This document shows, one piece after another, positions 8,431-18,568 of a DNA stretch of 64,000 bases. The stretch is from NCBI RefSeq assembly GCF_014196805.1, contig NZ_JACIEI010000003.1, positions 248,001-312,000 of the forward strand, read 5' to 3'. The position numbers and the translations under genes are program-made. This DNA is from Sulfitobacter undariae (lineage in GTDB: Bacteria > Pseudomonadota > Alphaproteobacteria > Rhodobacterales > Rhodobacteraceae). The notes below the pieces were generated by a model. It made no database searches and was not told the DNA's origin. It saw only the letters and a list, made by a program, of their open reading frames with translations. Within the stretch, counting starts at the first letter, position 1; each line of letters starts with the position of its first letter.

Positions 8431-9348
8431 TCAGACTACTGCCGGATTTGGTTCGAACATTTGTTCGATGGTGTTTTCAGCGATGAGAGAAATGTCCGCA
8501 GCTGTAAGCGTACCTGCACCACCAGCAACGCGGGCCAGAACAGTGTCCCCCATTCTGATCACAGCATCATCGCCATCATCTGAAACGGATATGTCCGCAT
8601 CTTCATCGATATCATCAACAATCACAGTGATGGCATCGTCGCTTGGTACAAAGCTTGCGATAACAGGCGCAACGTCACCTACTTGTTCGGACATGATGTG
8701 ATAGGTATCGCTGCCTTCGTGGCCATTAGCGATATCGCCGGACCCGAGGATCAGGTCATCATCGCCTGCGCCGCCCCAAACGCGGTTGCCAACGCTATCA
8801 TCACGCATATCAATGCCGCCATTGATATCAGTCAGTTCACCGCCATCACGCAACTCGGTCAATTCAGTCAGGTTCAAAGGCAGGTTTTCGATGATGCCAC
8901 CAAAGACAACGTCGTCACCTTCGCCGCCAGCGACCATATCGCCGCCGCGACCACCGATAACCGTGTCGTTACCTTCATCGCCGCGCACCGTGTCCCAGCC
9001 GTAATCGCCTGACAAGAAATCATCGCCGCCTTGGCCTTCAATCAGGTCTTGGCCGGTGTTACCCGTCACGAAATCATCGCCATCGCCCGAGCACAACATG
9101 TCGTCGCCAGCTTCTCCAACCAATACGTCTTCGCCATCGCGGCCAAAGATCGTATCGTTGCCTGCGCGGCCATTCATGACATCGTCGCCAGCGTTGCCAT
9201 CAATGAAGTCGTCGCCAGTGTTGCCTTCAAGGCGGTCATCGCCTTCGCCGCCTTCAATCTCTTCTGCTTCGGTGTGATCGTCATCATTGCTATCCAGAGC
9301 GAAACCCAAAAGCGCGAGCGGGAGAGCCAAACTAAGTAACATCAACAT
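8431..9348 (-). CDS. RTX (hemolysin-type calcium-binding) repeat protein
   Basis: A 305-residue protein with an N-terminal hydrophobic segment (about residues 1-17) and then about a dozen RTX nonapeptides of the GGxGxDxux type between residues 33 and 152, with one further block near 193-214. Such repeats fold into a calcium-bound parallel beta roll and are typical of type I-secreted proteins. No catalytic domain is recognisable, and no type I secretion genes lie nearby. A hydrophobic N-terminus is unusual for RTX proteins, which usually carry only a C-terminal secretion signal, so it may be membrane-anchored. Confidence 0.85.
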   Translation of the reverse strand: MLMLLSLALPLALLGFALDSNDDDHTEAEEIEGGEGDDRLEGNTGDDFIDGNAGDDVMNGRAGNDTIFGRDGEDVLVGEAGDDMLCSGDGDDFVTGNTGQDLIEGQGGDDFLSGDYGWDTVRGDEGNDTVIGGRGGDMVAGGEGDDVVFGGIIENLPLNLTELTELRDGGELTDINGGIDMRDDSVGNRVWGGAGDDDLILGSGDIANGHEGSDTYHIMSEQVGDVAPVIASFVPSDDAITVIVDDIDEDADISVSDDGDDAVIRMGDTVLARVAGGAGTLTAADISLIAENTIEQMFEPNPAVV

Positions 9349-9643
9349 CGTAAAATTCCTTTGAGCGTGTTAGTTACCCATGACTACGCAACCTTTTAGC
9401 AACGGGTCAAGGTTCTGTTAACCATTGTATGCTCCAGCGAAACAATGCCTTACTTCTGCCTCTTTTTCGTATTTTCTGATGATTCTGACAGGGGGTTTTG
9501 TGCACAATGACCTCATTAAAAGGGGATTGGGCTGTACGGCTTTAAGCCGTTCTCGATGTGATTCGCAGCCTGTGTAGGCCACTTGAACCAATAGAGTGAT
9601 CGGGGGGTAGTGGGGCGTAGCGGCTTGGAAATTACAGTCACGC
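9349..9643. other. Intergenic region between the RTX gene and gltA
   Basis: No gene is supported here. It contains the presumed promoter of the minus-strand RTX gene and, near 9534-9550, a short inverted repeat (ACGGCTT/AAGCCGT). A possible minus-strand frame across 9418-9768 overlaps the gltA 3' end and has no coding character. Confidence 0.5.
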
Positions 9644-9682
9644 AAAAGAAAACCCCCAGTCGCGATGAGCGGCTGGAGGCTT
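9644..9682 (-). terminator. Intrinsic terminator of gltA
   Basis: Read on the minus strand, a stem CCTCCAG/CTGGGGG (with G-U pairs) encloses a GC-rich loop and is followed by TTTTCTTTT. It begins 20 bases after the gltA stop. Confidence 0.7.
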
Positions 9683-9700
9683 GTGTGTCTTAGAATAAGC

Positions 9701-10996
9701 TTAGCGCTTTTCGATATCCACATAAGGGCGGATATCTGCACCTTGATAGAGCTGGCGTGGGCGGCCAATTTTCAGCTGTGGATCGTTAAGCTGTTCTTTC
9801 CACTGTGAAATCCAGCCAACCGTCCGTGCCAATGCAAAGATCGGTGTGAACATCGAGGTTGGGAAACCCATCGCTTCGAGGATGATGCCCGAGTAGAAAT
9901 CGACGTTCGGGAACAATTTCTTTTCTGCGAAGTACGGATCGGCCAAAGCTTGCTTTTCAAGCTCTTTGGCGACCTGCAAAATCGGGTTGTTTTCAACGCC
10001 GAGCAGTTCCAGAACCTCATCCGCTGACTGCTTCATCACAGTTGCACGTGGGTCGCGATTTTTATAGACGCGGTGGCCAAAGCCCATCAGGCGGAAGGGA
10101 TCGTTTTTGTCTTTGGCGCGGGCAATGAATTCAGGAATACGGTCCGGTGTGCCGATTTCCTTAAGCATTTCGAGGCACGCTTGGTTTGCACCACCGTGGG
10201 CAGGGCCCCAGAGGCAAGCAATACCGGCAGCGATACATGCAAAGGGGTTCGCACCCGAAGAAGACGCCAGACGCACTGTGGAGGTCGATGCGTTTTGCTC
10301 GTGATCTGCGTGCAGGGTAAAGATGCGGTCCATTGCGCGGCTGAGGATCGGATCAACAACGTAGTCTTCGGCAGGTACGGCAAAGCACATGCGCAAGAAG
10401 TTGGAAGCGTAATCCAGATCGTTGCGCGGATACACAAACGGTTGGCCGATGGTGTATTTGAATGCCATCGCAGCGATTGTTGGCATTTTGGCGATCAGAC
10501 GGATCGAAGCCACTTCGCGCTGCCATTCATCGTTGATGTCAGTTGAGTCGTGGTAGAATGCAGACATCGCGCCAACCACACCCACCATAACGGCCATAGG
10601 GTGTGCATCGCGGCGGAAGCCACGGAAGAAGTTGATCATCTGTTCGTGAATCATCGTGTGGTTTGTCACACGGTTCTCGAAATCTTCCAGCTCTTTGGGA
10701 GAGGGAAGCTCACCGTAAAGGAGCAAATAGCAGACTTCGAGGTAATGGGAGTTTTCGGCCAGATCGCCAATCTCATAACCACGGTGCGTCAGGATGCCCT
10801 CATCCCCATCGATAAAGGTGATTGTGCTGTCGCAAGACGCTGTTGAGGTAAAGCCCGGATCATAGGTGAAAACACCTGCTTGGCTGTATAGTTTACGGAT
10901 GTCGATTACGTCCGGTCCGGAAGTAGGCGTGAACATCGGCAATTCGACTGTCTTGTCTCCAATGGTCAGTTTCGCTGATTTGGTACTCTCGGCCAT
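9701..10996 (-). CDS. gltA: Citrate synthase, type II
   Basis: Condenses oxaloacetate and acetyl-CoA in the TCA cycle. The 431-residue length and N-terminal beta-rich domain fit the hexameric, NADH-sensitive type II enzymes. The catalytic blocks are visible: His in [11 protein letters not shown] (about 266-276), His in [14 protein letters not shown] (about 308-321), and Asp in the PNVDFYSG block. The start has AAGGGG upstream (CCTTTT on the plus strand). It lies downstream of gltX on the same strand with a hairpin between them. Confidence 0.97.
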   Translation of the reverse strand: MAESTKSAKLTIGDKTVELPMFTPTSGPDVIDIRKLYSQAGVFTYDPGFTSTASCDSTITFIDGDEGILTHRGYEIGDLAENSHYLEVCYLLLYGELPSPKELEDFENRVTNHTMIHEQMINFFRGFRRDAHPMAVMVGVVGAMSAFYHDSTDINDEWQREVASIRLIAKMPTIAAMAFKYTIGQPFVYPRNDLDYASNFLRMCFAVPAEDYVVDPILSRAMDRIFTLHADHEQNASTSTVRLASSSGANPFACIAAGIACLWGPAHGGANQACLEMLKEIGTPDRIPEFIARAKDKNDPFRLMGFGHRVYKNRDPRATVMKQSADEVLELLGVENNPILQVAKELEKQALADPYFAEKKLFPNVDFYSGIILEAMGFPTSMFTPIFALARTVGWISQWKEQLNDPQLKIGRPRQLYQGADIRPYVDIEKR

Positions 10997-11048
10997 TCGT
11001 ATCCCCTTTTAGGTTGGCTTCGGGTGAGGCAATAGTCCACCCGCATCT

Positions 11049-11075
11049 GAGCCAGCGCGCGCTGGCTCGTTTTTT
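11049..11075 (+). terminator. GC-rich palindrome with T-run, opposite to flanking genes
   Basis: A perfect 20-base palindrome GAGCCAGCGC/GCGCTGGCTC (11049-11068) is followed on the plus strand by GTTTTTT. The flanking genes gltX and gltA both read on the minus strand, where it would be an A-tract followed by a hairpin in the gltA 5' leader or gltX 3' tail, without a U-tract. Confidence 0.6.
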
Positions 11076-11118
11076 AGTTTTATCTACAACATCCATTAAC
11101 GACAGATTTATGACTGTC

Positions 11119-12519
11119 TCAGGATGAAGCGTCTTTTAGGCGGGCCAAGGTTTCATCGCGGCCCAGCACCAGCATCATATCATAGACCGAAGGCGTCGCA
11201 GCGCGTCCTGCAAGGGCTGCACGCAGCGGCCCTGCCAGCACACCGAACTTGATCTCTTTCGCGGCAGCAAAGCCGTTCAGAACCTCTTCGAGCGTTTCAC
11301 GTTCCCAGCTACCATCTTGCAACTGCGGCGTCAATTCTCCCAGTATACCACGGGATACCGGATCAAGATTTTTTGAAGATTTCTCGTCTGGTGTGATTGG
11401 ACGCTGGGCTAAAATAAAGTGACCCTTTTCAAGCAGTTCTGGTAGTTTTTTTGCACGTTCTTTCAGGCAGTACATTGCCCGCTCTAATCCGTCACCTTGT
11501 TCTGGTGTCAAAGCAGGCAGGTCTGATGCCTCCAAAAACGCTTGTATTTCCTGCCGCAACGCAGCGTCATTTGCGATGGCAATATGTTGACCACAGATGT
11601 TCTCAAGTTTCTTGAGGTCAAACTGTGCTGGGCTTTTGCGGATTCCGTCAATATCGAACCATTCTTTTGCCTGTTCGTCGCTAAAGAACTCGTCATCGCC
11701 ATGGCTCCACCCCAGCCGCGCCAGATAGTTGCGCATGCCAGCAGCAGGGTAGCCCATGGTCTGATATTCCTGTGCGCCCAAAGCCCCGTGGCGTTTGCTG
11801 AGCTTTTTGCCGTCGCTGCCATGGATCAACGGGATATGTGACCAGACTGGAACGTCCCAGCCCATGCCGTGATAGATCATCATCTGGCGGGCGGCGTTGT
11901 TCAGGTGGTCATCGCCGCGGATCACATGTGTGACGCCCATATCGTGGTCATCGACCACAACCGCCAGCATATAAACGGGTGAGCCGTCCGAGCGCAGCAA
12001 AACCATGTCATCCAGTTGTGCGTTGTCGATGGTAACATCGCCCTGAACGGTATCGCGGATCACGGTTTTGCCACCATCGGGGGCTTTGATACGGATCACA
12101 AAAGGCGCGTCGGGGTGGCTGGCAGCATCTGCATCGCGCCACGGCGAACGGTACAGCGTGCTGCGCCCCTCGGCGCGGGCTGTTTCGCGGAAGGCTTCGA
12201 TTTCTTCTTGGCTGGCAAAGCACTTGAATGCCGCGCCCTTTTCCAGCAACGCATGGGCCACTTCAATGTGGCGGGGGGCCATTTCATGCTGGCTGATGAC
12301 GTCGCCGTCATGGTCAAGTCCTAGCCATGCAAGGCCCTGCAAAATCGCTTCGGTCGCTTCGGGCGTGTGGCGCGCACGGTCTGTGTCTTCGATCCGCAAC
12401 AAAAACTTGCCTCCACGGCCACGGGCATACAGCCAGTTGAACAGCGCAGTACGCGCGCCGCCAATATGCAGAAAACCCGTAGGCGAGGGGGCGAAGCGGG
12501 TAACGATTTCAGAGCACAT
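11119..12519 (-). CDS. gltX: Glutamyl-tRNA synthetase
   Basis: Charges tRNA-Glu, and possibly tRNA-Gln in organisms with GatCAB. The class I signatures are [18 protein letters not shown] near the N-terminus and KKLSKRHG (KMSKS-like) near residue 240. The start was set at the ATG at 12519 ([11 protein letters not shown]), which has AAAGGA six bases upstream; an in-frame ATG 27 bases earlier is less likely. The product is 466 residues. It is divergent from comEC, sharing a short control region with a palindrome. Confidence 0.96.
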   Translation of the reverse strand: MCSEIVTRFAPSPTGFLHIGGARTALFNWLYARGRGGKFLLRIEDTDRARHTPEATEAILQGLAWLGLDHDGDVISQHEMAPRHIEVAHALLEKGAAFKCFASQEEIEAFRETARAEGRSTLYRSPWRDADAASHPDAPFVIRIKAPDGGKTVIRDTVQGDVTIDNAQLDDMVLLRSDGSPVYMLAVVVDDHDMGVTHVIRGDDHLNNAARQMMIYHGMGWDVPVWSHIPLIHGSDGKKLSKRHGALGAQEYQTMGYPAAGMRNYLARLGWSHGDDEFFSDEQAKEWFDIDGIRKSPAQFDLKKLENICGQHIAIANDAALRQEIQAFLEASDLPALTPEQGDGLERAMYCLKERAKKLPELLEKGHFILAQRPITPDEKSSKNLDPVSRGILGELTPQLQDGSWERETLEEVLNGFAAAKEIKFGVLAGPLRAALAGRAATPSVYDMMLVLGRDETLARLKDASS

Positions 12520-12546
12520 GGGCGGTCCTTTCGGGGGGCTGTTCAT

Positions 12547-12573
12547 GTTCGATTCATGTTTACCATTTGGTAA
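12547..12573. promoter_or_regulatory. Palindrome and weak SOS-like box between gltX and comEC
   Basis: TTACCATTTGGTAA (12560-12573) is a perfect inverted repeat with six-base arms around TT. Just before it, GTTC-N7-GTTT (12547-12561) differs by one base from the alphaproteobacterial SOS box. Both sit between the two divergent start codons. Their use as operators is inference. Confidence 0.35.
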
Positions 12574-12630
12574 CCAGCCCGAGCATAGAGTTTGAACCTA
12601 TTTAGCCAGTGCAGCGAACGGGGGCAAGCA

Positions 12631-14694
12631 ATGGGCGCGGCATCTGCTTTTGCCACGATGATGTCAGCGCAGCGCGGCGCCTTGTTCGGCTGGGTGCCTG
12701 TCTGTCTGGCAGTAGGGATAAGCCTTTATTTTCAGATGAAATTCGAGCCGTCGGTGATTCATATATTTATGATTGCTGTCATCGGCGCATTCTTTGGGGC
12801 AGTGGCGTATTTCCTGCCCGAGACGACGCGCCCTTTTGCCGTGGCTGTCATGCTGGTCTGTATTGGCGTGTTGCTTGCAGTGGTGCGGGCGCATTCAGTC
12901 GCCGGTCCGGTTTTGAGCTTTCGGTATTATGGCGCGGTAGAGGGGCGGATCATCGCGATTGACCGCAGCCAATCGGATGCTTTGCGGCTGACGCTGGATG
13001 ATGTTGTGCTCGAGCGCGTTCCCCCGTCGCGAACTCCTGAGCGTGTGCGCGTGTCGTTGCATGGTGATCGCAGCGCGGATATCGCGGCTGAACCAGGTTT
13101 GCGCGTGATGCTGACAGGCCATCTGTCGCCGCCCTCTGGACCCGTAGAACCAGGGGGATTTGATTTTCAACGCCATGCGTGGTTTGCGCGATTGGGGGCT
13201 GTTGGCTATGCGCGTACGCCGCTGATGGGCGTGGCCGAGCCAGAAGGCGGCTTGGGTGTGTTCCGCATCCGCATGGCTGCATCGGCACGGATTCAATCGC
13301 ATCTTGGCGGCGATACAGGCGGATTTGCTGCCGCCATCACAACGGGGGATCGTTCGGCGATCAGCCAAGCGTCACTGGACGCATTGCGTGCCAGTAATTT
13401 GGCGCATTTGCTGGCAATTTCCGGTTTGCATATGGGGCTGATGACAAGCGTTGTTTTTGCAGCACTACGGCTGGTTCTGGCCCTGATGCCGCCACTGGTC
13501 TTGCGCTGGCCTGCGCGTAGCATCGCGGCAGCTGGCGCGTTGGTGGTGGCTGCTGGATATTTGGCATTGTCTGGGGGCAACGTCGCCACCCAGCGGGCGT
13601 TTGTTATGGTTGCCGTGGCGTTGTTTGCGCTGATGATCGGGCGTCGCGCAATCAGCCTACGCGGCGTGGCGATTGCAGCTATAATTGTACTGGCTCTGCG
13701 TCCCGAAGCCCTGATGGGGCCGGGATTTCAGATGTCATTTGCGGCGACAACGGCATTAGTGGCCGTGTTCGGCTGGATGCGTGACGGGGCTGTCAAATTC
13801 GGGCCAAAATGGATGCAGCCTGTTGTTGCAGTGGTTATTTCGTCTGCTGTGGCCGGGTTTGCAACCGCGCCGATTGCTGCCGCCCATTTCAATGCCATCG
13901 CGCAATATGGGTTGCTCGCCAATCTGGTCACGGTGCCATTGATGGGCGTTTTGGTGATTCCTGCCGCCGTTGTCGCAGCGGTGCTGGCGCCTATCGGACT
14001 GGAGATGGTTGCCCTTTGGATTATGGGGCTGGGGGTGGATTGGATATTGTTCGTTGCGCATTTCATGGCAGACCTCCCCCAAGCGCGTAGTTATGTCATC
14101 GGACCCTCAGCGCAGGTAGTGCCATTACTGACGCTCGGGTTCCTGACGCTGCTGCTGTGGCGGGGGCGTTTGCGTTGGTGCGGCGTTGTGGCGATGGCGG
14201 CTTCATTTGTGATTTGGCACGGCAGCGAACGGCCTGACGTTTTGATTTCTGATACAGGTACATTGGTCGGCGTCATGACGGATCAGGGCCGCGCGCTGAG
14301 TAAGGAACGTGGGGCAGGGTTTGCCGCAAGCAACTGGCTTGAAAACGATGGGGAGGGTATCAGCCAAAGCGCTGCTGCTGCCCGTTGGCAAAATGATATT
14401 CCAGTGATCCATTTATCGAGAAAACGCGCTGTCGCCGCATTTTCGGGTTGCGTAAAAGGGCAGGTGGTGGTGAGCTCCGTGGCCTTTGATCAAGGTGACA
14501 TGCCGTGCTTTTTGCACGATCCAGACAGCCTGAAGCACACAGGCGCAGTTGCGTATCATAGGGGGGAGGAGGGGCGGTTGGTCATCACGACGGCCCGCAG
14601 CATCGCAGGAGAGCGGCTTTGGACGCAATGGCCAAAGAAAAAACCGCTGCGCCATGATATGAAACAGGCGCAGCGTAAGAACAATTTACAATAA
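12631..14694 (+). CDS. comEC: ComEC/Rec2 family DNA-uptake channel protein
   Basis: Inner-membrane protein expected to carry single-stranded DNA into the cytoplasm during natural transformation. The N-terminal hydrophobic segments are followed by an OB-like domain (DUF4131) and then the competence domain with the hallmark HLLAISGLHMGL near residue 270, and further membrane helices. The C-terminal part is short and lacks a recognisable metallo-beta-lactamase domain, as in many alphaproteobacteria. The ATG at 12631 (687 residues) is preferred over a TTG at 12592. Its stop is one base from the stop of convergent lexA. Confidence 0.9.
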   Translation: MGAASAFATMMSAQRGALFGWVPVCLAVGISLYFQMKFEPSVIHIFMIAVIGAFFGAVAYFLPETTRPFAVAVMLVCIGVLLAVVRAHSVAGPVLSFRYYGAVEGRIIAIDRSQSDALRLTLDDVVLERVPPSRTPERVRVSLHGDRSADIAAEPGLRVMLTGHLSPPSGPVEPGGFDFQRHAWFARLGAVGYARTPLMGVAEPEGGLGVFRIRMAASARIQSHLGGDTGGFAAAITTGDRSAISQASLDALRASNLAHLLAISGLHMGLMTSVVFAALRLVLALMPPLVLRWPARSIAAAGALVVAAGYLALSGGNVATQRAFVMVAVALFALMIGRRAISLRGVAIAAIIVLALRPEALMGPGFQMSFAATTALVAVFGWMRDGAVKFGPKWMQPVVAVVISSAVAGFATAPIAAAHFNAIAQYGLLANLVTVPLMGVLVIPAAVVAAVLAPIGLEMVALWIMGLGVDWILFVAHFMADLPQARSYVIGPSAQVVPLLTLGFLTLLLWRGRLRWCGVVAMAASFVIWHGSERPDVLISDTGTLVGVMTDQGRALSKERGAGFAASNWLENDGEGISQSAAAARWQNDIPVIHLSRKRAVAAFSGCVKGQVVVSSVAFDQGDMPCFLHDPDSLKHTGAVAYHRGEEGRLVITTARSIAGERLWTQWPKKKPLRHDMKQAQRKNNLQ

Positions 14695-14695
14695 A

Positions 14696-15388
14696 TCAGT
14701 AAGAGCGGATCAGCCCGACAAGACGCCCTTGAACTTTTACCTGATCCGAAGGGAAAACGCGGGTTTCATACAGCGGGTTTGCCGCTTCAAGGGCGATGGC
14801 ATTGCCTTTGCGCTTGAATCTTTTCAGCGTCGCCTCTTGGTCTTCCACCAAAGCGACAACGATATCACCGTCGTCCGCCACAGATGTCTCAAGAATCACA
14901 ACAACATCACCGTCATTGATGCCCGCCTCGATCATCGAGTCGCCTTTGACCTCAAGCGCATAATGCGCGCCGTTTCCTGCCAGCATCCCATTTGGCACTG
15001 TCACGCCATGTGACCGTTGACTGATGGCTTCAATCGGAACACCCGCCGCGATTTTACCCATGACAGGCAGTTCGGTTGCTTCAATTGTGCTGACGGGCAG
15101 GGCGTTTGCAGGGGGGGGGATATCAGGCAGGTCGCCGTCAATCACGCGCGGGGCAAAACCCGTACCGCCCATGCTGTCGGGCAGTTTCACAACTTCGATG
15201 GCACGGGCGCGGTGCGCCAAACGGCGGATGAAGCCGCGTTCTTCCAGCGCAGTAATCAGGCGGTGAATGCCAGATTTAGACCGCAGATCAAGCGCATCTT
15301 TCATCTCATCAAAACTGGGCGGAACACCGTCGCGCTGCACTCGTTTGTGAATGAATGCCAGAAGGTCGAGTTGTTTTTTTGTCAGCAC
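14696..15388 (-). CDS. lexA: SOS repressor LexA
   Basis: Represses DNA-damage genes and cuts itself when RecA filaments form. A winged helix-turn-helix DNA-binding domain occupies residues 1-65; the self-cleavage bond Ala115-Gly116 lies in KIAAGVP; the catalytic pair is Ser151 in GDSM and Lys189. At 230 residues it is the longer alphaproteobacterial form with an extended hinge. Its own promoter carries a perfect SOS box, so it is autoregulated. Confidence 0.97.
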   Translation of the reverse strand: MLTKKQLDLLAFIHKRVQRDGVPPSFDEMKDALDLRSKSGIHRLITALEERGFIRRLAHRARAIEVVKLPDSMGGTGFAPRVIDGDLPDIPPPANALPVSTIEATELPVMGKIAAGVPIEAISQRSHGVTVPNGMLAGNGAHYALEVKGDSMIEAGINDGDVVVILETSVADDGDIVVALVEDQEATLKRFKRKGNAIALEAANPLYETRVFPSDQVKVQGRLVGLIRSY

Positions 15389-15420
15389 AGAACTTACCTC
15401 ATCCCTAGTTGTCTCACTTT

Positions 15421-15449
15421 GTTCTAGGGATGTTCTTGTTTTGTGTCAA
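15421..15449 (-). promoter_or_regulatory. lexA promoter with SOS box
   Basis: On the minus strand a -35 TTGACA (15449-15444), a 17-base spacer and a -10 TAGAAC (15426-15421) form a near-ideal promoter. GTTC-TAGGGAT-GTTC at 15421-15435 on the plus strand is a perfect alphaproteobacterial LexA box and overlaps the -10 and spacer, so LexA binding would block RNA polymerase. It lies 33 bases before the lexA start. Confidence 0.9.
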
Positions 15450-15454
15450 CCGTT

Positions 15455-16627
15455 TCAGATGTCAATCAGCCGGACTATTTCGCCTGTGCGCTGCGCGGGG
15501 GCATTTGCGGGGCGTACCAGCAAGGCGTCAGCAGTGGCAAGCACGCTGAGCAGGGAGCTGTCTTGACGCGGGGCTGGCGTGATACCGTCCTGCGAGATGT
15601 GGGCGCGCATGTAGTGTTCGCGCGGGCCATTGGCGGGAATATCCTGCGCAAGGGGCAGCGTGCGCTCTGGTGCGGGGTGGTGTCCTAGGCCCAGCATGGC
15701 GCGGATCATGGGGACGACAAAGACGCAACCGCAGACCATGGCCGACACTGGATTTCCGGGCAGGCCGATCATCGCAGCGCCTTCCAGCCGTCCCGCCATC
15801 AGGGGTTTGCCCGGGCGCATGGCGACTTTGTAGAACGATTGCTCCATCCCCATTTCAGCCGCGACAGGCGCAACCAGATCGTGATCGCCGACAGACGCAC
15901 CGCCAATGGTGACGATCAAATCAGATCCACGCGCCAGCTCAAAACTACGGCGTAGGGAGGCGGCATCATCGCGTGCAATGGGCAGCAGACGTGTTTGCGC
16001 GCCCATATCTTCCAGCATCGCAGCGAGGCCATAGGTGTTGGAGGCGATGATCTGGTCTTGGTTGGGAGCCTCGCCCGGTTGAACCAATTCATCCCCAGTG
16101 GCAAGAATGGCCACGATAGGTTTACGGAACACAGGCACGCGCGCGATGTTCATAGAGGCAAGCAAAGCAATGTCCGCAGGCCGTAAACGGCGCGGGGCGG
16201 CAAGCGGCTGGCCTTGGGTGAAATCACCGCCTGCGGGGCGGATGTTGTCTTTGCCGTCGATGTTGTGACCCAAAGTGATCAGATTACCGCGCCGAGTAAC
16301 ATCCTCTTGGATAACGACAAAATCGGCACCCTCTGGAACGGGCGCACCTGTGAAAATGCGCACGGCCTGACCTGCGCGCAGCGTGCCTACATAGCGATGC
16401 CCTGCCGCAGATTCGCCGACCACTTTGAACATTACATCAGGTTCAACTTCGTCACGGCGGACCGCATAACCATCCATTGAGGAGGCGGCAAAGGGCGGCT
16501 GGGTGCGTTTGGCGTTCACTTCTTGCGCCAGAACACGGCCATGGGCGTCGCGTAGGGCAATCTCCTCAACGGGCATTACCGTGGTGAGCGAAAACAGCTG
16601 CTCTAACGCTTGGGTGACGGTGATCAT
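15455..16627 (-). CDS. moeA: Molybdopterin molybdenumtransferase
   Basis: Inserts molybdate into adenylated molybdopterin to finish the molybdenum cofactor. At 390 residues it has the MoeA layout: an N-terminal domain with [17 protein letters not shown] (about 40-56), the MoCF-like central domain with [10 protein letters not shown] and [11 protein letters not shown], and a C-terminal beta domain. It overlaps moaC by four bases. The cofactor is needed by the SoxC molybdoprotein elsewhere in the window. Confidence 0.95.
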   Translation of the reverse strand: MITVTQALEQLFSLTTVMPVEEIALRDAHGRVLAQEVNAKRTQPPFAASSMDGYAVRRDEVEPDVMFKVVGESAAGHRYVGTLRAGQAVRIFTGAPVPEGADFVVIQEDVTRRGNLITLGHNIDGKDNIRPAGGDFTQGQPLAAPRRLRPADIALLASMNIARVPVFRKPIVAILATGDELVQPGEAPNQDQIIASNTYGLAAMLEDMGAQTRLLPIARDDAASLRRSFELARGSDLIVTIGGASVGDHDLVAPVAAEMGMEQSFYKVAMRPGKPLMAGRLEGAAMIGLPGNPVSAMVCGCVFVVPMIRAMLGLGHHPAPERTLPLAQDIPANGPREHYMRAHISQDGITPAPRQDSSLLSVLATADALLVRPANAPAQRTGEIVRLIDI

Positions 16628-17097
16628 GGAGCCGTGTGGCGGCCCGATTTGCCGCCGTCTTTCAGCGTGACGCGCAAGCCGCCGATTTCCATGGTCTTAT
16701 CGACGGCTTTGCTCATGTCATAGACGGTTAGTGCCGTGACAGAAGCCGCAGTGAGCGCCTCCATCTCGACCCCTGTTTGACCTGTGGTTTTCACGGTTGC
16801 CGTGATGCGGATGCCAGGAAGGTCTGGATCAGGCGTCAGATCAACAGAGACGGATGTGATCGGCAGCGGGTGGCAGAGCGGAATGAGATCGGATGTTTTT
16901 TTGGCGGCCATGATGCCCGCCAATCGCGCAACGCCCAGAACGTCGCCTTTTTTGGCGCGACCTTCTGTAATGATATCAAGTGTTTCACGCTGCATTTGAA
17001 TGTAGTTTTCAGCCGTGGCAATCCGCGCGGTCACAGCCTTTTCAGACACATCCACCATATGCGCATGACCTTCGCCATCAAAATGGGTCAGCGCCAC
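16624..17097 (-). CDS. moaC: Cyclic pyranopterin monophosphate synthase
   Basis: Second enzyme of molybdenum cofactor biosynthesis, making cyclic pyranopterin monophosphate from the MoaA product. The conserved IPLCHPLPI (about 72-80), the [26 protein letters not shown] block (about 109-134) and the typical 157-residue length identify it. It overlaps trpC by one base and moeA by four, so all three are translated from one message. Confidence 0.96.
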   Translation of the reverse strand: MALTHFDGEGHAHMVDVSEKAVTARIATAENYIQMQRETLDIITEGRAKKGDVLGVARLAGIMAAKKTSDLIPLCHPLPITSVSVDLTPDPDLPGIRITATVKTTGQTGVEMEALTAASVTALTVYDMSKAVDKTMEIGGLRVTLKDGGKSGRHTAP

Positions 17098-17909
17098 TAC
17101 ATGCCTCCCGCTTGCAACGGGTTGGCAAGCAGTGTGCGTGTGGCATGAGCAACATCGTCCTGCCGCATCAGGCTTTCGCCAATCAAGAAGCTGCGGGCAC
17201 CGTAACGGGCCATATCTGCAAGATCGGCAGGCGTGTTTAACCCGCTTTCACAGATGATCATCCGTTCGCCTGGAATGTGCTTGGAAAGTGTGCGTGTCAC
17301 ATCAAGAGACGTCTCGAACGTATTGAGATTGCGGTTATTAATCCCAATCATGCGCGATTTAAGAAGCATTGCGCGCTCTAGTTCTTTGGCGTTATGCGTT
17401 TCGATCAGAGCATCCATGCCGTAGTGTGTGGCGGCATCTTCCAACTCAATCGCTTGGGCGTCCGATACAGAGGCCATAATGATCAAGATGCAATCAGCAC
17501 CAAGGCTGCGTGCCTCGGCTACTTGATAGGTATCATAGAGAAAGTCTTTGCGCAGCACAGGCAATTCACAGGCTGCGCGGGCCTCGACGAGGAACTCTTT
17601 GGCGCCCTGAAAACTGGGGGTGTCGGTCAGAACGGACAGGCAGGTAGCCCCGCCAGCTTCATAAGCAGCGGCCAGTGCTGCTGGCTGGAAATCTTCGCGG
17701 ATCAGACCTTTGGAGGGGCTGGCCTTTTTGATTTCGGCAATCAGGCCGTAATTCTCGATGGATGCCTCAAACAGCGCTTCCGCAAAGGGCCGCACAACGG
17801 GGGCAGCGGCGGCGCGTGCCTCCATTTCCTCAAGGGGAACAGCGGCTTTGTCTGCTGCAATTTCTTCAAGCTTGTAGGCTTTGATTTTGTCTAGGATTGT
17901 TTGGGTCAT
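17097..17909 (-). CDS. trpC: Indole-3-glycerol phosphate synthase
   Basis: Closes the indole ring of tryptophan biosynthesis in a TIM-barrel fold. The blocks [10 protein letters not shown] (about 59-68), [17 protein letters not shown] and ESGLNTPAD are clear. The 270-residue monofunctional form lacks a fused TrpF domain. It overlaps ung upstream and moaC downstream. Confidence 0.96.
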   Translation of the reverse strand: MTQTILDKIKAYKLEEIAADKAAVPLEEMEARAAAAPVVRPFAEALFEASIENYGLIAEIKKASPSKGLIREDFQPAALAAAYEAGGATCLSVLTDTPSFQGAKEFLVEARAACELPVLRKDFLYDTYQVAEARSLGADCILIIMASVSDAQAIELEDAATHYGMDALIETHNAKELERAMLLKSRMIGINNRNLNTFETSLDVTRTLSKHIPGERMIICESGLNTPADLADMARYGARSFLIGESLMRQDDVAHATRTLLANPLQAGGM

Positions 17910-18568
17910 GGTGCCTCCGGATCACCCCAGTTTATGGACCTATGCCCTTGGCTGTGCAACCATACATTGGTGCGGCTAAAGGGACGGGAGCCAAAGAAGC
18001 CGCGATGGGCGGAAAGCGGCGAAGGGTGTGCTGTTTCCAGCTTGAGATTTTTCGTGTTGTCCACGGCGCTTGCGGCCTTATGCGCAGGCCCACCCCACAG
18101 CAGATAAGCGCGTGGTTGGTCTGCGAGGCGTTTCAGCACTTGTTCGGTGAGACTTTCCCAGCCCAGCTTTGCGTGGCCTTTGGGGGTGCCCTGTGGCACG
18201 GTCAGGATCGTGTTGAGCAGCAAAACGCCCTGATCGGCCCAATCATCCAGCTGGGTGCGGGTGCGTGTAACATCTAGATCGCTGCGTAACTCTTTGAAAA
18301 TATTCCCAAGACTATCGAGCCTTCCACCAAAATCTGCTGTGATGGAGAAGGCCAGAGCATGGGCCTTGGCGGGGGTGTGGTAGGGGTCTTGACCCAATAT
18401 CACCACACGCACGTCATCGGGTTGTAGTCGCTCCAGTGCATTAAACACCAGCGGCGCGGGGGGCAGGATCACGCGTGTCTCTTCCGCCAGCGTCGCTTCG
18501 ATTCTTGGCAACGTTTCGTCAAAGAATGGCAAACTACGCCACGCGCCCAGACGGCTTAGGTCAAACAT
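17906..18568 (-). CDS. ung: Uracil-DNA glycosylase, family 1
   Basis: Removes uracil from DNA as the first step of base-excision repair. The catalytic water-activating Asp is in [17 protein letters not shown] (motif A), [12 protein letters not shown] carries the uracil-contacting Asn, and [13 protein letters not shown] is the DNA-intercalation loop. 220 residues is the usual size. It is inserted between trpD and trpC with overlapping start and stop codons on both sides, which is an unusual place for a repair gene. Confidence 0.95.
   Translation of the reverse strand: MFDLSRLGAWRSLPFFDETLPRIEATLAEETRVILPPAPLVFNALERLQPDDVRVVILGQDPYHTPAKAHALAFSITADFGGRLDSLGNIFKELRSDLDVTRTRTQLDDWADQGVLLLNTILTVPQGTPKGHAKLGWESLTEQVLKRLADQPRAYLLWGGPAHKAASAVDNTKNLKLETAHPSPLSAHRGFFGSRPFSRTNVWLHSQGHRSINWGDPEAP

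Noticed and set aside
8490..9260. Tandem DNA repeat or CRISPR-like array
   Set aside because: The regular pattern is the codon pattern of RTX nonapeptides; repeat units vary and no spacers exist.
9418..9768. Minus-strand 116-codon frame after gltA
   Set aside because: It overlaps the gltA 3' end and its terminator and has no family resemblance.
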